DNA of 40,220 nucleotides from an uncultured Clostridium sp. (GTDB taxonomy: Bacteria > Bacillota > Clostridia > TANB77 > CAG-508), in the NCBI GenBank assembly GCA_946409935.1, contig CAMJYG010000021.1:1-40220 (forward strand). Direction: 5' to 3'. Of this stretch, positions 26,066-32,555 are shown piece by piece. A program made the translations under genes and the position numbers. Each line of letters begins with the position of its first letter. Position 1 is the first letter of the stretch. A model generated the notes under the pieces. It was given only the letters and a program-made list of their open reading frames with translations. It ran no database searches and was not told the DNA's origin.

Positions 26066-26108
26066 ATAATATCATACAAACAAAAAAATGTCAAACATAT
26101 TTTTGACA
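26066..26108 (-). promoter_or_regulatory. lexA promoter with overlapping palindromic operator candidate
   Basis: The minus strand -35 TTGACA (26089-26094), a 17-base spacer and -10 TATTAT (26066-26071) form a near-perfect promoter. The -35 is one arm of the palindrome TGTCAAA-N6-TTTGACA (26089-26108; 7-base arms identical). A repressor bound there would block RNA polymerase; LexA autoregulation is the obvious candidate, by position only. Confidence 0.65.
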
Positions 26109-26146
26109 TCTTGTATTTTTTCTTCTTCACTATATATTCTAACCAT
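26072..26146 (-). CDS. possible 24-aa peptide upstream of lexA
   Basis: ATG at 26146 lies 7 bases after a perfect GAGGAGG. It encodes MVRIYSEEEKIQDVKNMFDI followed by FLFV and stops with TGA at 26072. The charged, helical composition is not that of random AT-rich sequence, but 24 codons are too few to be sure. It overlaps the lexA -35 box and ends at the lexA -10 box, so it could only be made from transcripts starting further upstream. Its ribosome binding site is inside the hairpin at 26151-26202. It may be a leader peptide, a remnant of a longer gene, or chance. Confidence 0.3.
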   Translation of the reverse strand: MVRIYSEEEKIQDVKNMFDIFLFV

Positions 26147-26150
26147 AATA

Positions 26151-26202
26151 AAACCTCCTCAAATTTTTGTATCATAATGATACTACTCATTTGGGGAGGT
26201 TT
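26151..26202 (-). promoter_or_regulatory. hairpin that would sequester a Shine-Dalgarno sequence
   Basis: On the minus strand AAACCTCCCCAAAT (26189-26202) pairs with ATTTGAGGAGGTTT (26151-26164). An inner stem, GTATCAT aa TGATAC-type (about 26169-26183), extends it. The paired 3' arm contains GAGGAGG, the ribosome binding site of the 24-aa frame. The trailing TTTTATTATG is a poor U-tract, but a terminator for the upstream prepilin-like gene remains possible. A 12-base palindrome, AATCACGTGATT, lies just beyond at 26204-26215. Confidence 0.55.
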
Positions 26203-26297
26203 CAATCACGTGATTTTATCCATCGCTTACTATTAAAATTTCTCTTTTAAAATAACTTTCTCTACAATTTCTAGTTCTATTTTCACAGCGTTCAGTC

Positions 26298-28325
26298 TCA
26301 CTTTATGTAAAGTTGGGGGCGGGAAGAATAGTCGGCGTAGTCATCAGGCGGAGTGTCGTAAGTACGATTGGCTGAAAAAGTGGTATTGGCATCGTTGGTG
26401 TAATAATCGCCTCCTCTAAGCACTCGATAGTCGGTGCTACTCGCTTCTTGGGTCCAATCAGCGCAATTTCCTGAAAGGTCGTATATATTTTTTCTTCCTG
26501 TATAACTTGTTTGTCCTGTTTGTAATTTTGCAGATGTTCCACTTGCTTTTACCTTTATTGTTGTAATATTTGTTTCTTTATTATTTGATACTTGTACATC
26601 TTCTGTTTTATAATTTCCATATCCACTTTTAGTTAGTCCTGTATATCCTACTGAAATATTAGATTTTGCAAGCCACTGCATTGTTGCATCCCACAATGCT
26701 CCATACATCATTGAACTTTCTGTTACTTGTACATTATTACTATCTTTTTTTCCAAATGTTAAACATTTATTATATAATGCATACCAGTTCCAAGCTGTAT
26801 TTGAAATTGTTCCCGCAAGTGAAACTCCTGGCTTTTCTCCATTTTCTGTTACTTCATATCTTCCTATATAAAATCCATGATATTTATCAACACTTGCTAC
26901 CATACTTTCATAATCATTTTTGTATTGTGTTGCTACATCTGTTACATTAGAAAATGCTGTTCCTGTTGTTCTATTATTTACTAAATTATAGTTTCCTTTT
27001 TCTCCATATGTATAATCTGTTAATATTGCTATTTCTCTATATTTAGGGCTTGATGTTGTTGATGGTCTACTTAATGTTCCTTCTGTTGTTCCATATGGGT
27101 GAAATGTATTATAATTTTCTCTTGTCTTATCATTAAAACTATATAATTTACTATATTTTGTATATGTTACACTTGTTGCTCCTGCTAAAGCGGTTGGTGT
27201 TACTTCATTATTTGCATTTTTTTCTGTATCATAATAGTCTGCATTTCCAACATCACTATTTACAGGCACCCACACCCATTCATTTCCTGTGCTATATCCT
27301 TCTGAATCAATGTCATCTGTAATTACTAATCCATTTGCTACTGTTGATTTTGTATCTACATAGTATCCTTTAGGTACTGCTGCTCCATTATAGTTATATG
27401 CTTTTGTATCTCCTCCTGCATACCCTAAACTTTGCTGACTTGCTAATGTTTCTATTGATGTAAATTTTTCTATATTTTCAACCTTTATTTTTGTTTCTGT
27501 TGTTGTATTTTCATCTGTTACACTAAATGTATATGTTCCATTTTTTGCAACTGTATATGTTGCGTAATTATCTGTTGATTCTATATTTGTATTGTCATCT
27601 AATGCTGTTATACTTTTTGATGTATTATCTGGCATTGTTATTGTTATCGTTGTTCCTGCTGTTGCATTTGCATACAAGTATATTGTTGCTCTTGTTCCTA
27701 AATCATCTACAAATCCATCTGCTAGACTACCACTATTATCTATTACTTCTTCTGGTGGGTCTGTTGGTGTTTCTCCACCTCCTGAATTTCCTGTTTCAAA
27801 ATTTTCAAATACTGCATTTGTTTCTAATGTTGCATCTCCTGCTGTCACAGTTATTATGTAATTTACATATCCATTTTCTACTGGGATTCCTTCAGCTACT
27901 CCATCTTTTTTTAATGCTGTATTACTATATCTTATTTTTATTAATTTTGCTCCTGATTCTCCATCTACCGGGTCAGCTACCTCAAATCCTGAACCTGTAC
28001 TTACTAAATCTGCTACTACTATTTGCTTTAATGCATTTACACTTTCTGTATCAGTTGCATTATATGTTCCACTTTGTGCTTTTTTCTCCACTATTTCTGC
28101 TTTTACTGCCATTGTAGCCAATTTCACCTGTTCTTCTGCACTTTTATATACATTTACGCTTTTTGCCTTTTGCGATTGTGATAATATTCCATTATCACCA
28201 GTTAATGTGGCTATTGTTACTCCTGCTAATATTAATAACACGATTATAGTAACAATTAATGCTATTAATGTAATACCTTTATTGTCTATTTTTTTTGCAT
28301 TATGCTTAAAATAATCTTTTTTCAT
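26298..28325 (-). CDS. prepilin-like surface protein with C-terminal FGE/C-type-lectin-fold domain
   Basis: 675 residues starting at ATG 28325 after AAAGGAG. The N-terminus has a prepilin-like leader (MKKDYFKHNAKKIDNKG) before ITLIALIVTIIVLLILAGVT. This matches class III/type IV pilin processing after Gly, but with Ala instead of Glu at position 5. A pilin-like stalk and a beta-rich, Thr/Ser/Asn-rich middle (Ig-like repeat around residues 205-290) follow. From about residue 300 it has the sulfatase-modifying/formylglycine-generating-enzyme fold: GNEWVWVPVN, YHGFYIGRYEV, NIYDLSGNCADWT and RVLRGGDYY. Catalytic cysteines of true FGE are not evident, so a binding role is likelier. The last ~60 codons have foreign composition (see 26311-26485). 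It is a candidate DGR target or surface adhesin and appears monocistronic. Confidence 0.82.
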   Translation of the reverse strand: MKKDYFKHNAKKIDNKGITLIALIVTIIVLLILAGVTIATLTGDNGILSQSQKAKSVNVYKSAEEQVKLATMAVKAEIVEKKAQSGTYNATDTESVNALKQIVVADLVSTGSGFEVADPVDGESGAKLIKIRYSNTALKKDGVAEGIPVENGYVNYIITVTAGDATLETNAVFENFETGNSGGGETPTDPPEEVIDNSGSLADGFVDDLGTRATIYLYANATAGTTITITMPDNTSKSITALDDNTNIESTDNYATYTVAKNGTYTFSVTDENTTTETKIKVENIEKFTSIETLASQQSLGYAGGDTKAYNYNGAAVPKGYYVDTKSTVANGLVITDDIDSEGYSTGNEWVWVPVNSDVGNADYYDTEKNANNEVTPTALAGATSVTYTKYSKLYSFNDKTRENYNTFHPYGTTEGTLSRPSTTSSPKYREIAILTDYTYGEKGNYNLVNNRTTGTAFSNVTDVATQYKNDYESMVASVDKYHGFYIGRYEVTENGEKPGVSLAGTISNTAWNWYALYNKCLTFGKKDSNNVQVTESSMMYGALWDATMQWLAKSNISVGYTGLTKSGYGNYKTEDVQVSNNKETNITTIKVKASGTSAKLQTGQTSYTGRKNIYDLSGNCADWTQEASSTDYRVLRGGDYYTNDANTTFSANRTYDTPPDDYADYSSRPQLYIK
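26311..26485 (-). other. candidate DGR-type variable region at the 3' end of the prepilin/FGE-like gene
   Basis: This segment encodes NCADWTQEASS, RVLRGG and the tail to SSRPQLYIK. By my count 29 of 60 bases are G or C in 26341-26400 and again in 26401-26460, against 16 of 60 in each of 26521-26580 and 26581-26640 of the same gene. Between RGG and SRP, 27 of 29 codons end in C or T and most encode Asp, Tyr, Asn, Thr, Ala or Ser. That is the outcome expected when AAY codons are randomised at adenines. The segment closes with CTTCCCGCCCCC (26315-26326), like the GC-rich initiation-of-mutagenic-homing site. No template repeat or reverse transcriptase was found in the window. Confidence 0.5.
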
Positions 28326-28835
28326 TTCTTGTATTCTCCTTTCATTTCTCTTAAGTTTTTTATACAATAGGAAACCCCATGAAGCTTCAAAAGTAGCTAC
28401 GCAACTCGAAGTGAAAATAAAATGTTTTTATTTTCAAATGAACCTTATGAAGTTTCTAAGGTGATTTTCTATTTTTTATTTTAGTTCTAAAATATTTCTA
28501 TGTTTTTAATTTTTTTCTTATTAGCTACATTAAAATAGCATATATACATATAATATATATTTTAACAACTTAGGTATTCTGTTTTCAAAGTACCACTATT
28601 TCTTTATAGCTAATAACAATTGCTTTTATTTTATTACATCTATATATTTTTTTCAAGACTTTTTGATTTTTGTAACATAAATGTAATATTAAATGTTACT
28701 GGTCAGCAACAAAACTAGAATTAAAATGAACATTTTACTATTAAAAAACATAATAATATAAAGGATAATTAATTCTATATTCTATAAAAGTCAGCATGAC
28801 TTTCCTAATATAAAAATGAAAGGAATGAAATTATT
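28326..28835. other. 510-base divergent intergenic region with palindromes and repeat fragments
   Basis: No gene seen. It contains TTTTTATACAATAGGAAA (28356-28374), identical to one arm of the 19-bp hairpin at 15439. It also holds a degenerate inverted repeat spanning about 28365-28475 with an inner GAAAATAAAA tg TTTTTATTTTC hairpin, and the orphan type-B arm GTTACTGGTCAGC (28695-28707). Near the asd start is CATGACTTTCCTAATATAAAAA (28796-28816 region), resembling the other arm of the 15439 hairpin. Promoters for the divergent prepilin-like and asd genes must lie here, but none is convincing. Confidence 0.5.
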
Positions 28836-29831
28836 ATGAATAAAAATTACAAAGTTGCCATTGTTGGAGCAACTGGTTTAGTTGGAAGGACTGTATTAAA
28901 AGTTCTAGAAGAAAAAAATTATAAATGTTTCACATATGATTTATTCTGTTCAAAAAAATCAGCTGGTTCTAAAATCAACTTTTTAAACAAAGATTACATT
29001 GTACGTGAATTAACAGAAGAAACTTTTAATGAAAGATTTGATTTTGCTATTTTTTGCGCTGGTGGAAAAACTTCTGAAAAATATGCTCCAATTGCGTCAA
29101 AAAAAGGATGTATAGTTATTGATAATAGCAGTATTTTTAGGATGGATTCTAATGTTCCTTTAGTAGTCCCAGAGGTTAACCCAGAAGATATTTTTAAACA
29201 TTCCGGAATTATAAGTAACCCTAATTGCTCTACTATTCAAGCAGTTCTACCTTTAAAACCAATTGATGATAAATATAACATAAAAAGAATTATATATTCT
29301 ACCTATCAAGCTGTATCTGGTGCAGGTCGTTTTGGAATAGATGATTTGGAAAACAAAGCTTGTGGTGATGAATTAAAAAAATTTCCATACCCTATACATA
29401 ATAACTGTTTGCCACATATAGATATTTTTATGGATGATGGATATACAAAAGAAGAACATAAAATGATAAACGAAACTCGAAAAATTCTTCATAAGCCTAA
29501 TTTAGCTATAACTGCAACAACTGTTAGAGTTCCTGTTGTTAATTGTCATAGCGAATGTATTAATATAGAATTAGAAAAAGATTTTGAAATATATGATATT
29601 AAAATTTTATTAGCAAATTTTCCTGGAATTATTGTTGCCGATAATCCAGAAAAAAATATATATCCTATAGCTACGAAAGTAGATGGATGTGACGAAGTTT
29701 TTGTTGGAAGAATACGAAGAGACTTTAGTGTTAAAAATGGTCTTAATTTATGGGTTGTAGCAGACAATTTAAGAAAAGGTGCAGCAACAAATGCAGTTCA
29801 AATTCTTGAAAAATTGGTTACAGTTCAGTGA
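28836..29831 (+). CDS. asd: aspartate-semialdehyde dehydrogenase
   Basis: NADPH-dependent reduction of aspartyl phosphate to aspartate semialdehyde, the branch point to lysine/diaminopimelate, threonine and methionine. The N-terminal nucleotide motif is AIVGATGLVG. The catalytic Cys is residue 131 in ISNPNCSTIQ, followed by STYQAVSGAGRFG and the C-terminal EVFVGRIRRD region. Its 331 residues are normal. The ATG at 28836 follows AAAGGA; an intervening ATG at about 28827 is out of frame and ends on the asd start (ATGA). The last five codons (LVTVQ) and the stop lie in a palindromic-element arm. The gene stands alone, without dap or thr neighbours. Confidence 0.95.
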   Translation: MNKNYKVAIVGATGLVGRTVLKVLEEKNYKCFTYDLFCSKKSAGSKINFLNKDYIVRELTEETFNERFDFAIFCAGGKTSEKYAPIASKKGCIVIDNSSIFRMDSNVPLVVPEVNPEDIFKHSGIISNPNCSTIQAVLPLKPIDDKYNIKRIIYSTYQAVSGAGRFGIDDLENKACGDELKKFPYPIHNNCLPHIDIFMDDGYTKEEHKMINETRKILHKPNLAITATTVRVPVVNCHSECINIELEKDFEIYDIKILLANFPGIIVADNPEKNIYPIATKVDGCDEVFVGRIRRDFSVKNGLNLWVVADNLRKGAATNAVQILEKLVTVQ

Positions 29832-29832
29832 C
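29816..29832. repeat. solo type-A arm of the palindromic element at the asd 3' end
   Basis: GGTTACAGTTCAGTGAC, identical to the outer arm at 6937-6953 (inverted) and to 13285-13300. It is followed by AAAAATTCGTT, like the start of the core. The asd stop codon TGA (29829-29831) is inside it. The rest of the element is missing. Confidence 0.75.
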
Positions 29833-29853
29833 AAAAATTCGTTCAACAGCTAT

Positions 29854-29881
29854 TTGCAATTTTTTTTTAATATGTTATAAT
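29854..29881 (+). promoter_or_regulatory. sigma-A promoter of the HD-domain gene
   Basis: -35 TTGCAA (29854-29859), a 16-base T-rich spacer, -10 TATAAT (29876-29881), 38 bases before the start codon. Confidence 0.65.
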
Positions 29882-29919
29882 TAGTTTAGGTATATATAAA
29901 ACTAAGGAAGGATTTTCTA

Positions 29920-30441
29920 ATGAATTCAAATATAAAAAAAACAATAGATAATAATGAGGAATTTCAATCAATTGTATATGAGCTTATTTCTAACGAAACT
30001 GTACAGCAAATGAAAAAATATAGACAACATTGTGATACATCATGTTTTGACCATTGTTATATGGCTGCATATTATTGCTATTTGATTTGTAAAAAATACA
30101 ATTTAGATTATATTTCTGCTACACGTGCTGCAATGCTTCATGATTTATTTTTGTATGATTGGAGAGTAAGGCAACCAGATAGAAAAGGATTACATGCTTT
30201 TACACATGGAAAAACAGCTTGTGAAAATGCTTGTAAATTATTTGATTTAAGTAAAAAAGAACAAGATATTATAAAAAAACATATGTGGCCTGTCACAATT
30301 AGCTTTCCAAGGTCAATAGAAGGTTTTATTTTAACTTTTGTTGATAAATATTGTGCAGTCTCTGAATCTGTTGATATTTTCAAATCTAAAATATTTAGAA
30401 AGAAAGCTTTTAGATATGCATATACCAAACACAAAGACTAA
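29920..30441 (+). CDS. HD-domain phosphohydrolase family protein
   Basis: 173-residue cytoplasmic protein with the HD superfamily metal ligands spread as expected. An early His is in SCFDHCYMAAYYCYLI, the HD doublet is in AAMLHDLFLYDW near residue 75, and further His residues are in HAFTHGKTA and KKHMWPVT, with a late Asp in FVDKYCAVSE. The substrate is unknown; such small HD proteins are usually nucleotide or phosphate-ester hydrolases. It is rich in Cys for this genome. The ATG at 29920 follows GGAAGG, it has its own promoter, and the stop codon lies inside the terminator stem. Confidence 0.88.
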   Translation: MNSNIKKTIDNNEEFQSIVYELISNETVQQMKKYRQHCDTSCFDHCYMAAYYCYLICKKYNLDYISATRAAMLHDLFLYDWRVRQPDRKGLHAFTHGKTACENACKLFDLSKKEQDIIKKHMWPVTISFPRSIEGFILTFVDKYCAVSESVDIFKSKIFRKKAFRYAYTKHKD

Positions 30442-30467
30442 AGATTTTCTAATCTTTAGTCCTTTTT
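30436..30467 (+). terminator. rho-independent terminator overlapping the HD gene stop
   Basis: GACTAAAGATT ttct AATCTTTAGTC followed by CTTTTTA. The stem begins three bases before the stop codon. Confidence 0.85.
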
Positions 30468-30505
30468 ATAATATAAAACTCTATGAAACATTCCTATTTT
30501 TTTGT

Positions 30506-30844
30506 TTATTTGTTTTCTTCTGCCCATCTTAACATTTTAATATCTTTGTATTTTGTTAGAACTGTTTTATATTTATCATATTCTTCTTCCCATAATGTGT
30601 CTGGTACGTTATCAAAAGCTTTAAAAATTTTTTCTGCTTCTGATAAATATATTATTTGTTCCTGTGGTGACATTTTTTCATATTGCCTTGCAAATCTGTA
30701 TAATTTATCTAACATTTGGTTTGCTTCAATAAATGACCAGAAATCTTTTATTTTCATTCCGAATAATTTTATTTGTAAAATAGCATATGCAACTAAAGCA
30801 ACTATTATAAATATTAATATATATATTACTGCAAGTATTGCCAT
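30506..30844 (-). CDS. small single-pass membrane protein, unrecognised
   Basis: 112 residues. One N-terminal membrane helix (MAILAVIYILIFIIVALVAYAIL) is followed by a charged helical cytoplasmic tail with aromatic/acidic repeats (EANQMLDKLYRFARQYEKM). No family recognised. The ATG at 30844 has GAGGTGG six bases upstream; the longer frame would start inside that motif. It has its own strong promoter (30883-30911), so it is probably monocistronic, convergent with the HD gene and downstream of the MBL gene. Confidence 0.75.
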   Translation of the reverse strand: MAILAVIYILIFIIVALVAYAILQIKLFGMKIKDFWSFIEANQMLDKLYRFARQYEKMSPQEQIIYLSEAEKIFKAFDNVPDTLWEEEYDKYKTVLTKYKDIKMLRWAEENK

Positions 30845-30882
30845 AAATTCCACCTCTTTTGTTTTCGTTTTTCCATGTGTTC

Positions 30883-30911
30883 ATTATAACATATTTTACA
30901 TTTTTTTGCAA
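30883..30911 (-). promoter_or_regulatory. sigma-A promoter of the 112-aa membrane protein
   Basis: Minus strand -35 TTGCAA (30906-30911), a 17-base spacer, -10 TATAAT (30883-30888), 38 bases before the start codon. Confidence 0.75.
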
Positions 30912-30946
30912 ATTTTGACACAAACCACAAACCCTTAATAACAGCT

Positions 30947-31927
30947 TTATTTTTCAGTAGCAATATGAATTTCATTTCCATTTGAACTCATTTCAATAGT
31001 TCCGTTTAAATCTGTTCTATAAAGTTTAACATTTAATTTGGATAATCTATTAAGTATATTTTCTTTAGGTAAGCCATAACTATTATCCTTGCCAGCCATA
31101 ATAACTCCATACTTAGGTGAAACTTGGTTTAAAAATTTTTCGCTTGAACTAGTATTAGAACCATGATGTCCAACTTTTAATACATCTGTTTTAGGCCATG
31201 TTATTGTCTTTTCATTTTCTGTTTCTGCATCTCCCATAAACAGAAAACTATTATTTCCAAACTCTAATCTTATTACAATTGAAGATAAATTTAAATTATC
31301 TTTATTTAAAATAGAATCTGTCATAACTTCCGCATTTGCTTCTCCTACAGTAAATTTATCTCCTTTTTTTGGTGCAGTTACTTTTAGCTTTTTATTTGAA
31401 ATTGCTGTTAATACATCTTTAAAAGTTTTTGTTGTTGTTTCGATTTTTGGCATATAAATATTAGTTATTTCAAAATTATTTATAACAGTATCTAACCCAC
31501 CAATGTGGTCTTCATGAGGATGAGTGCCTATTAAATAATCTATTCTATCTATACCTTTTTCTCTTAAAAAATCAACTACATCATTTCCATCATCATTATT
31601 ACCTGCATCAATTAACATATATTCTTGCTTGTTGGCTACAAGTATACTATCTGCTTGACCTACATCTATAAAATAAACTTTTAAATCATTTTCTGTTGAT
31701 ATATAATTAGACTTGTTATTTGAATTAATATCTATAAAAGTATTTGTGTTATTTTCTGCTATATTATTAAGCCCAACTATATTACTAAATGCATCTATTG
31801 TATCAGCACTTGCACCAAATACAACTAATGCTAATAATACACATAATGATACAATACTTGCTATTAATTTGCTATTTTTACTATTTTTACTATTTTTACT
31901 ATTTTTATTTTTTCTTCTTTTGCCCAT
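30947..31927 (-). CDS. secreted ComEC/Rec2-like MBL-fold hydrolase
   Basis: Stand-alone metallo-beta-lactamase domain related to the C-terminal domain of the competence protein ComEC. A basic head with four Asn-Ser-Lys repeats leads into a membrane/signal segment (LIASIVSLCVLLALVVFGASA), then an Asn-rich linker. The catalytic domain from about residue 85 has VYFIDVGQADSILV, LIDAGNN, the metal motif GTHPHEDHIGGLD, FLFMGDAE and LKVGHHGSNTSSS. Outward location suggests extracellular nucleic acid or phosphodiester hydrolysis, but the substrate is inferred. The start is ATG 31927, ten bases after AAAGGA; an in-frame ATG at 31936 abuts that motif. It is downstream of a DUF3006 gene, a common pairing. 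Confidence 0.88.
   Translation of the reverse strand: MGKRRKNKNSKNSKNSKNSKLIASIVSLCVLLALVVFGASADTIDAFSNIVGLNNIAENNTNTFIDINSNNKSNYISTENDLKVYFIDVGQADSILVANKQEYMLIDAGNNDDGNDVVDFLREKGIDRIDYLIGTHPHEDHIGGLDTVINNFEITNIYMPKIETTTKTFKDVLTAISNKKLKVTAPKKGDKFTVGEANAEVMTDSILNKDNLNLSSIVIRLEFGNNSFLFMGDAETENEKTITWPKTDVLKVGHHGSNTSSSEKFLNQVSPKYGVIMAGKDNSYGLPKENILNRLSKLNVKLYRTDLNGTIEMSSNGNEIHIATEK
31872..31907. repeat. four tandem 9-bp repeats
   Basis: Four copies of CTATTTTTA in the plus strand, encoding the Asn-Ser-Lys-type repeats at the N-terminus of the MBL hydrolase. Copy-number change by slippage stays in frame (three codons per unit) and would only lengthen the cytoplasmic head before the membrane segment. 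Confidence 0.8.
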
Positions 31928-31979
31928 ATTCCCCATTCCTTTCGTAAAATATAAATTATGCAATCATACATTTCTAAAT

Positions 31980-31994
31980 GCTGTGAATTGTAAC
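31980..31994. repeat. solo type-C arm of the palindromic element
   Basis: GCTGTGAATTGTAAC, identical to the right outer arm at 2935-2949. No inverted partner is seen in the short gap between the DUF3006 gene and the MBL hydrolase, so this is a remnant. Confidence 0.6.
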
Positions 31995-32014
31995 ATTAGA
32001 TAATACACATTTAC

Positions 32015-32353
32015 TTAATTCCATAAATCGTCCATTAAATTTTTAATACTTTCTGCTTCATTTTTAGTCTTTTCTTTATCTAAAATATATCTGCCATTTA
32101 CATATTTTAAAATATCTCCCTCTTGTATTTCAAAAGACAAATTACTCTTTTCTAAATTAATTATTTCCCCACTTTGCCTATTTTCTAGAACTAAAATATC
32201 GCCCTCAATTCTATCAACAGAAAATTCTTGAACTGCATCTAACTTTTTAGCTAGTTCTAATTCTACATCTTCTGTTATAGTATTTGTATAATCTCCTTTA
32301 ACTCTTTCTTTACCTAGTTTAGCATTTAGATTTTCAAAAAAATTTAATTCCAT
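32015..32353 (-). CDS. DUF3006-domain protein
   Basis: 112 residues starting at MELNFFENLNAKL. The C-terminal half (FSVDRIEGDILVLENR...EGDILKYVNGRYILD) is the small DUF3006 beta-barrel. In Firmicutes it is typically encoded next to ComEC-like MBL hydrolases, as here. The N-terminal ~45 residues are helical and not part of the domain. The function is unknown; the pairing suggests a regulator or folding partner of the hydrolase. The ATG at 32353 is preferred because the in-frame ATG at 32365 directly abuts AAAGGA. The gene starts 34 bases after a composite palindromic element. Confidence 0.75.
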   Translation of the reverse strand: MELNFFENLNAKLGKERVKGDYTNTITEDVELELAKKLDAVQEFSVDRIEGDILVLENRQSGEIINLEKSNLSFEIQEGDILKYVNGRYILDKEKTKNEAESIKNLMDDLWN

Positions 32354-32386
32354 TTTTACTATCATTCCTTTCTCAAGGCACAAATC

Positions 32387-32515
32387 AGGTTGGAAAAGAA
32401 TTAAATTTTGACAATGCTCAGACTGTTAAAGCTTGCTTGTTACAGTCTGAGTATGCTTTAGCTGGCATATTATATTTAAAAGGCGCAGTCAAAATTCTAA
32501 TTATTTTTCAACCTT
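32387..32515. repeat. composite palindromic element before the DUF3006 gene
   Basis: The outer arms, about 26 bases (32387-32412, AGGTTGGAAAAGAATTAAAT and on to TTTTGAC) and 32488-32515, are inverted with few mismatches. The centre has a perfect CTCAGACTGT/ACAGTCTGAG stem (32417-32451). The architecture is two-tier like the GTTAC elements, but the arm sequence is different, so I treat it as a separate family. Confidence 0.65.
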
Positions 32516-32555
32516 CCACATCCTTTTTATTTTTTTATCTCAACATTATCAAATA

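Noticed and set aside
26232..26303. Short GTG frame overlapping the prepilin gene stop (about 23 codons)
   Set aside because: No Shine-Dalgarno sequence and no recognisable peptide; considered because DGR loci often have a small accessory gene after the target, but it is far too short for Avd.
27527..28117. 196-codon Leu/Tyr/His-rich open frame on the plus strand
   Set aside because: It is antisense to the prepilin-like gene; the composition is the reverse reading of Thr/Asn/Lys codons and there is no ribosome binding site.
31872..31907. Phase-variable on/off switch from the 9-bp tandem repeats
   Set aside because: The unit is a multiple of three, so slippage cannot shift the frame; it can only change the length of the basic head.
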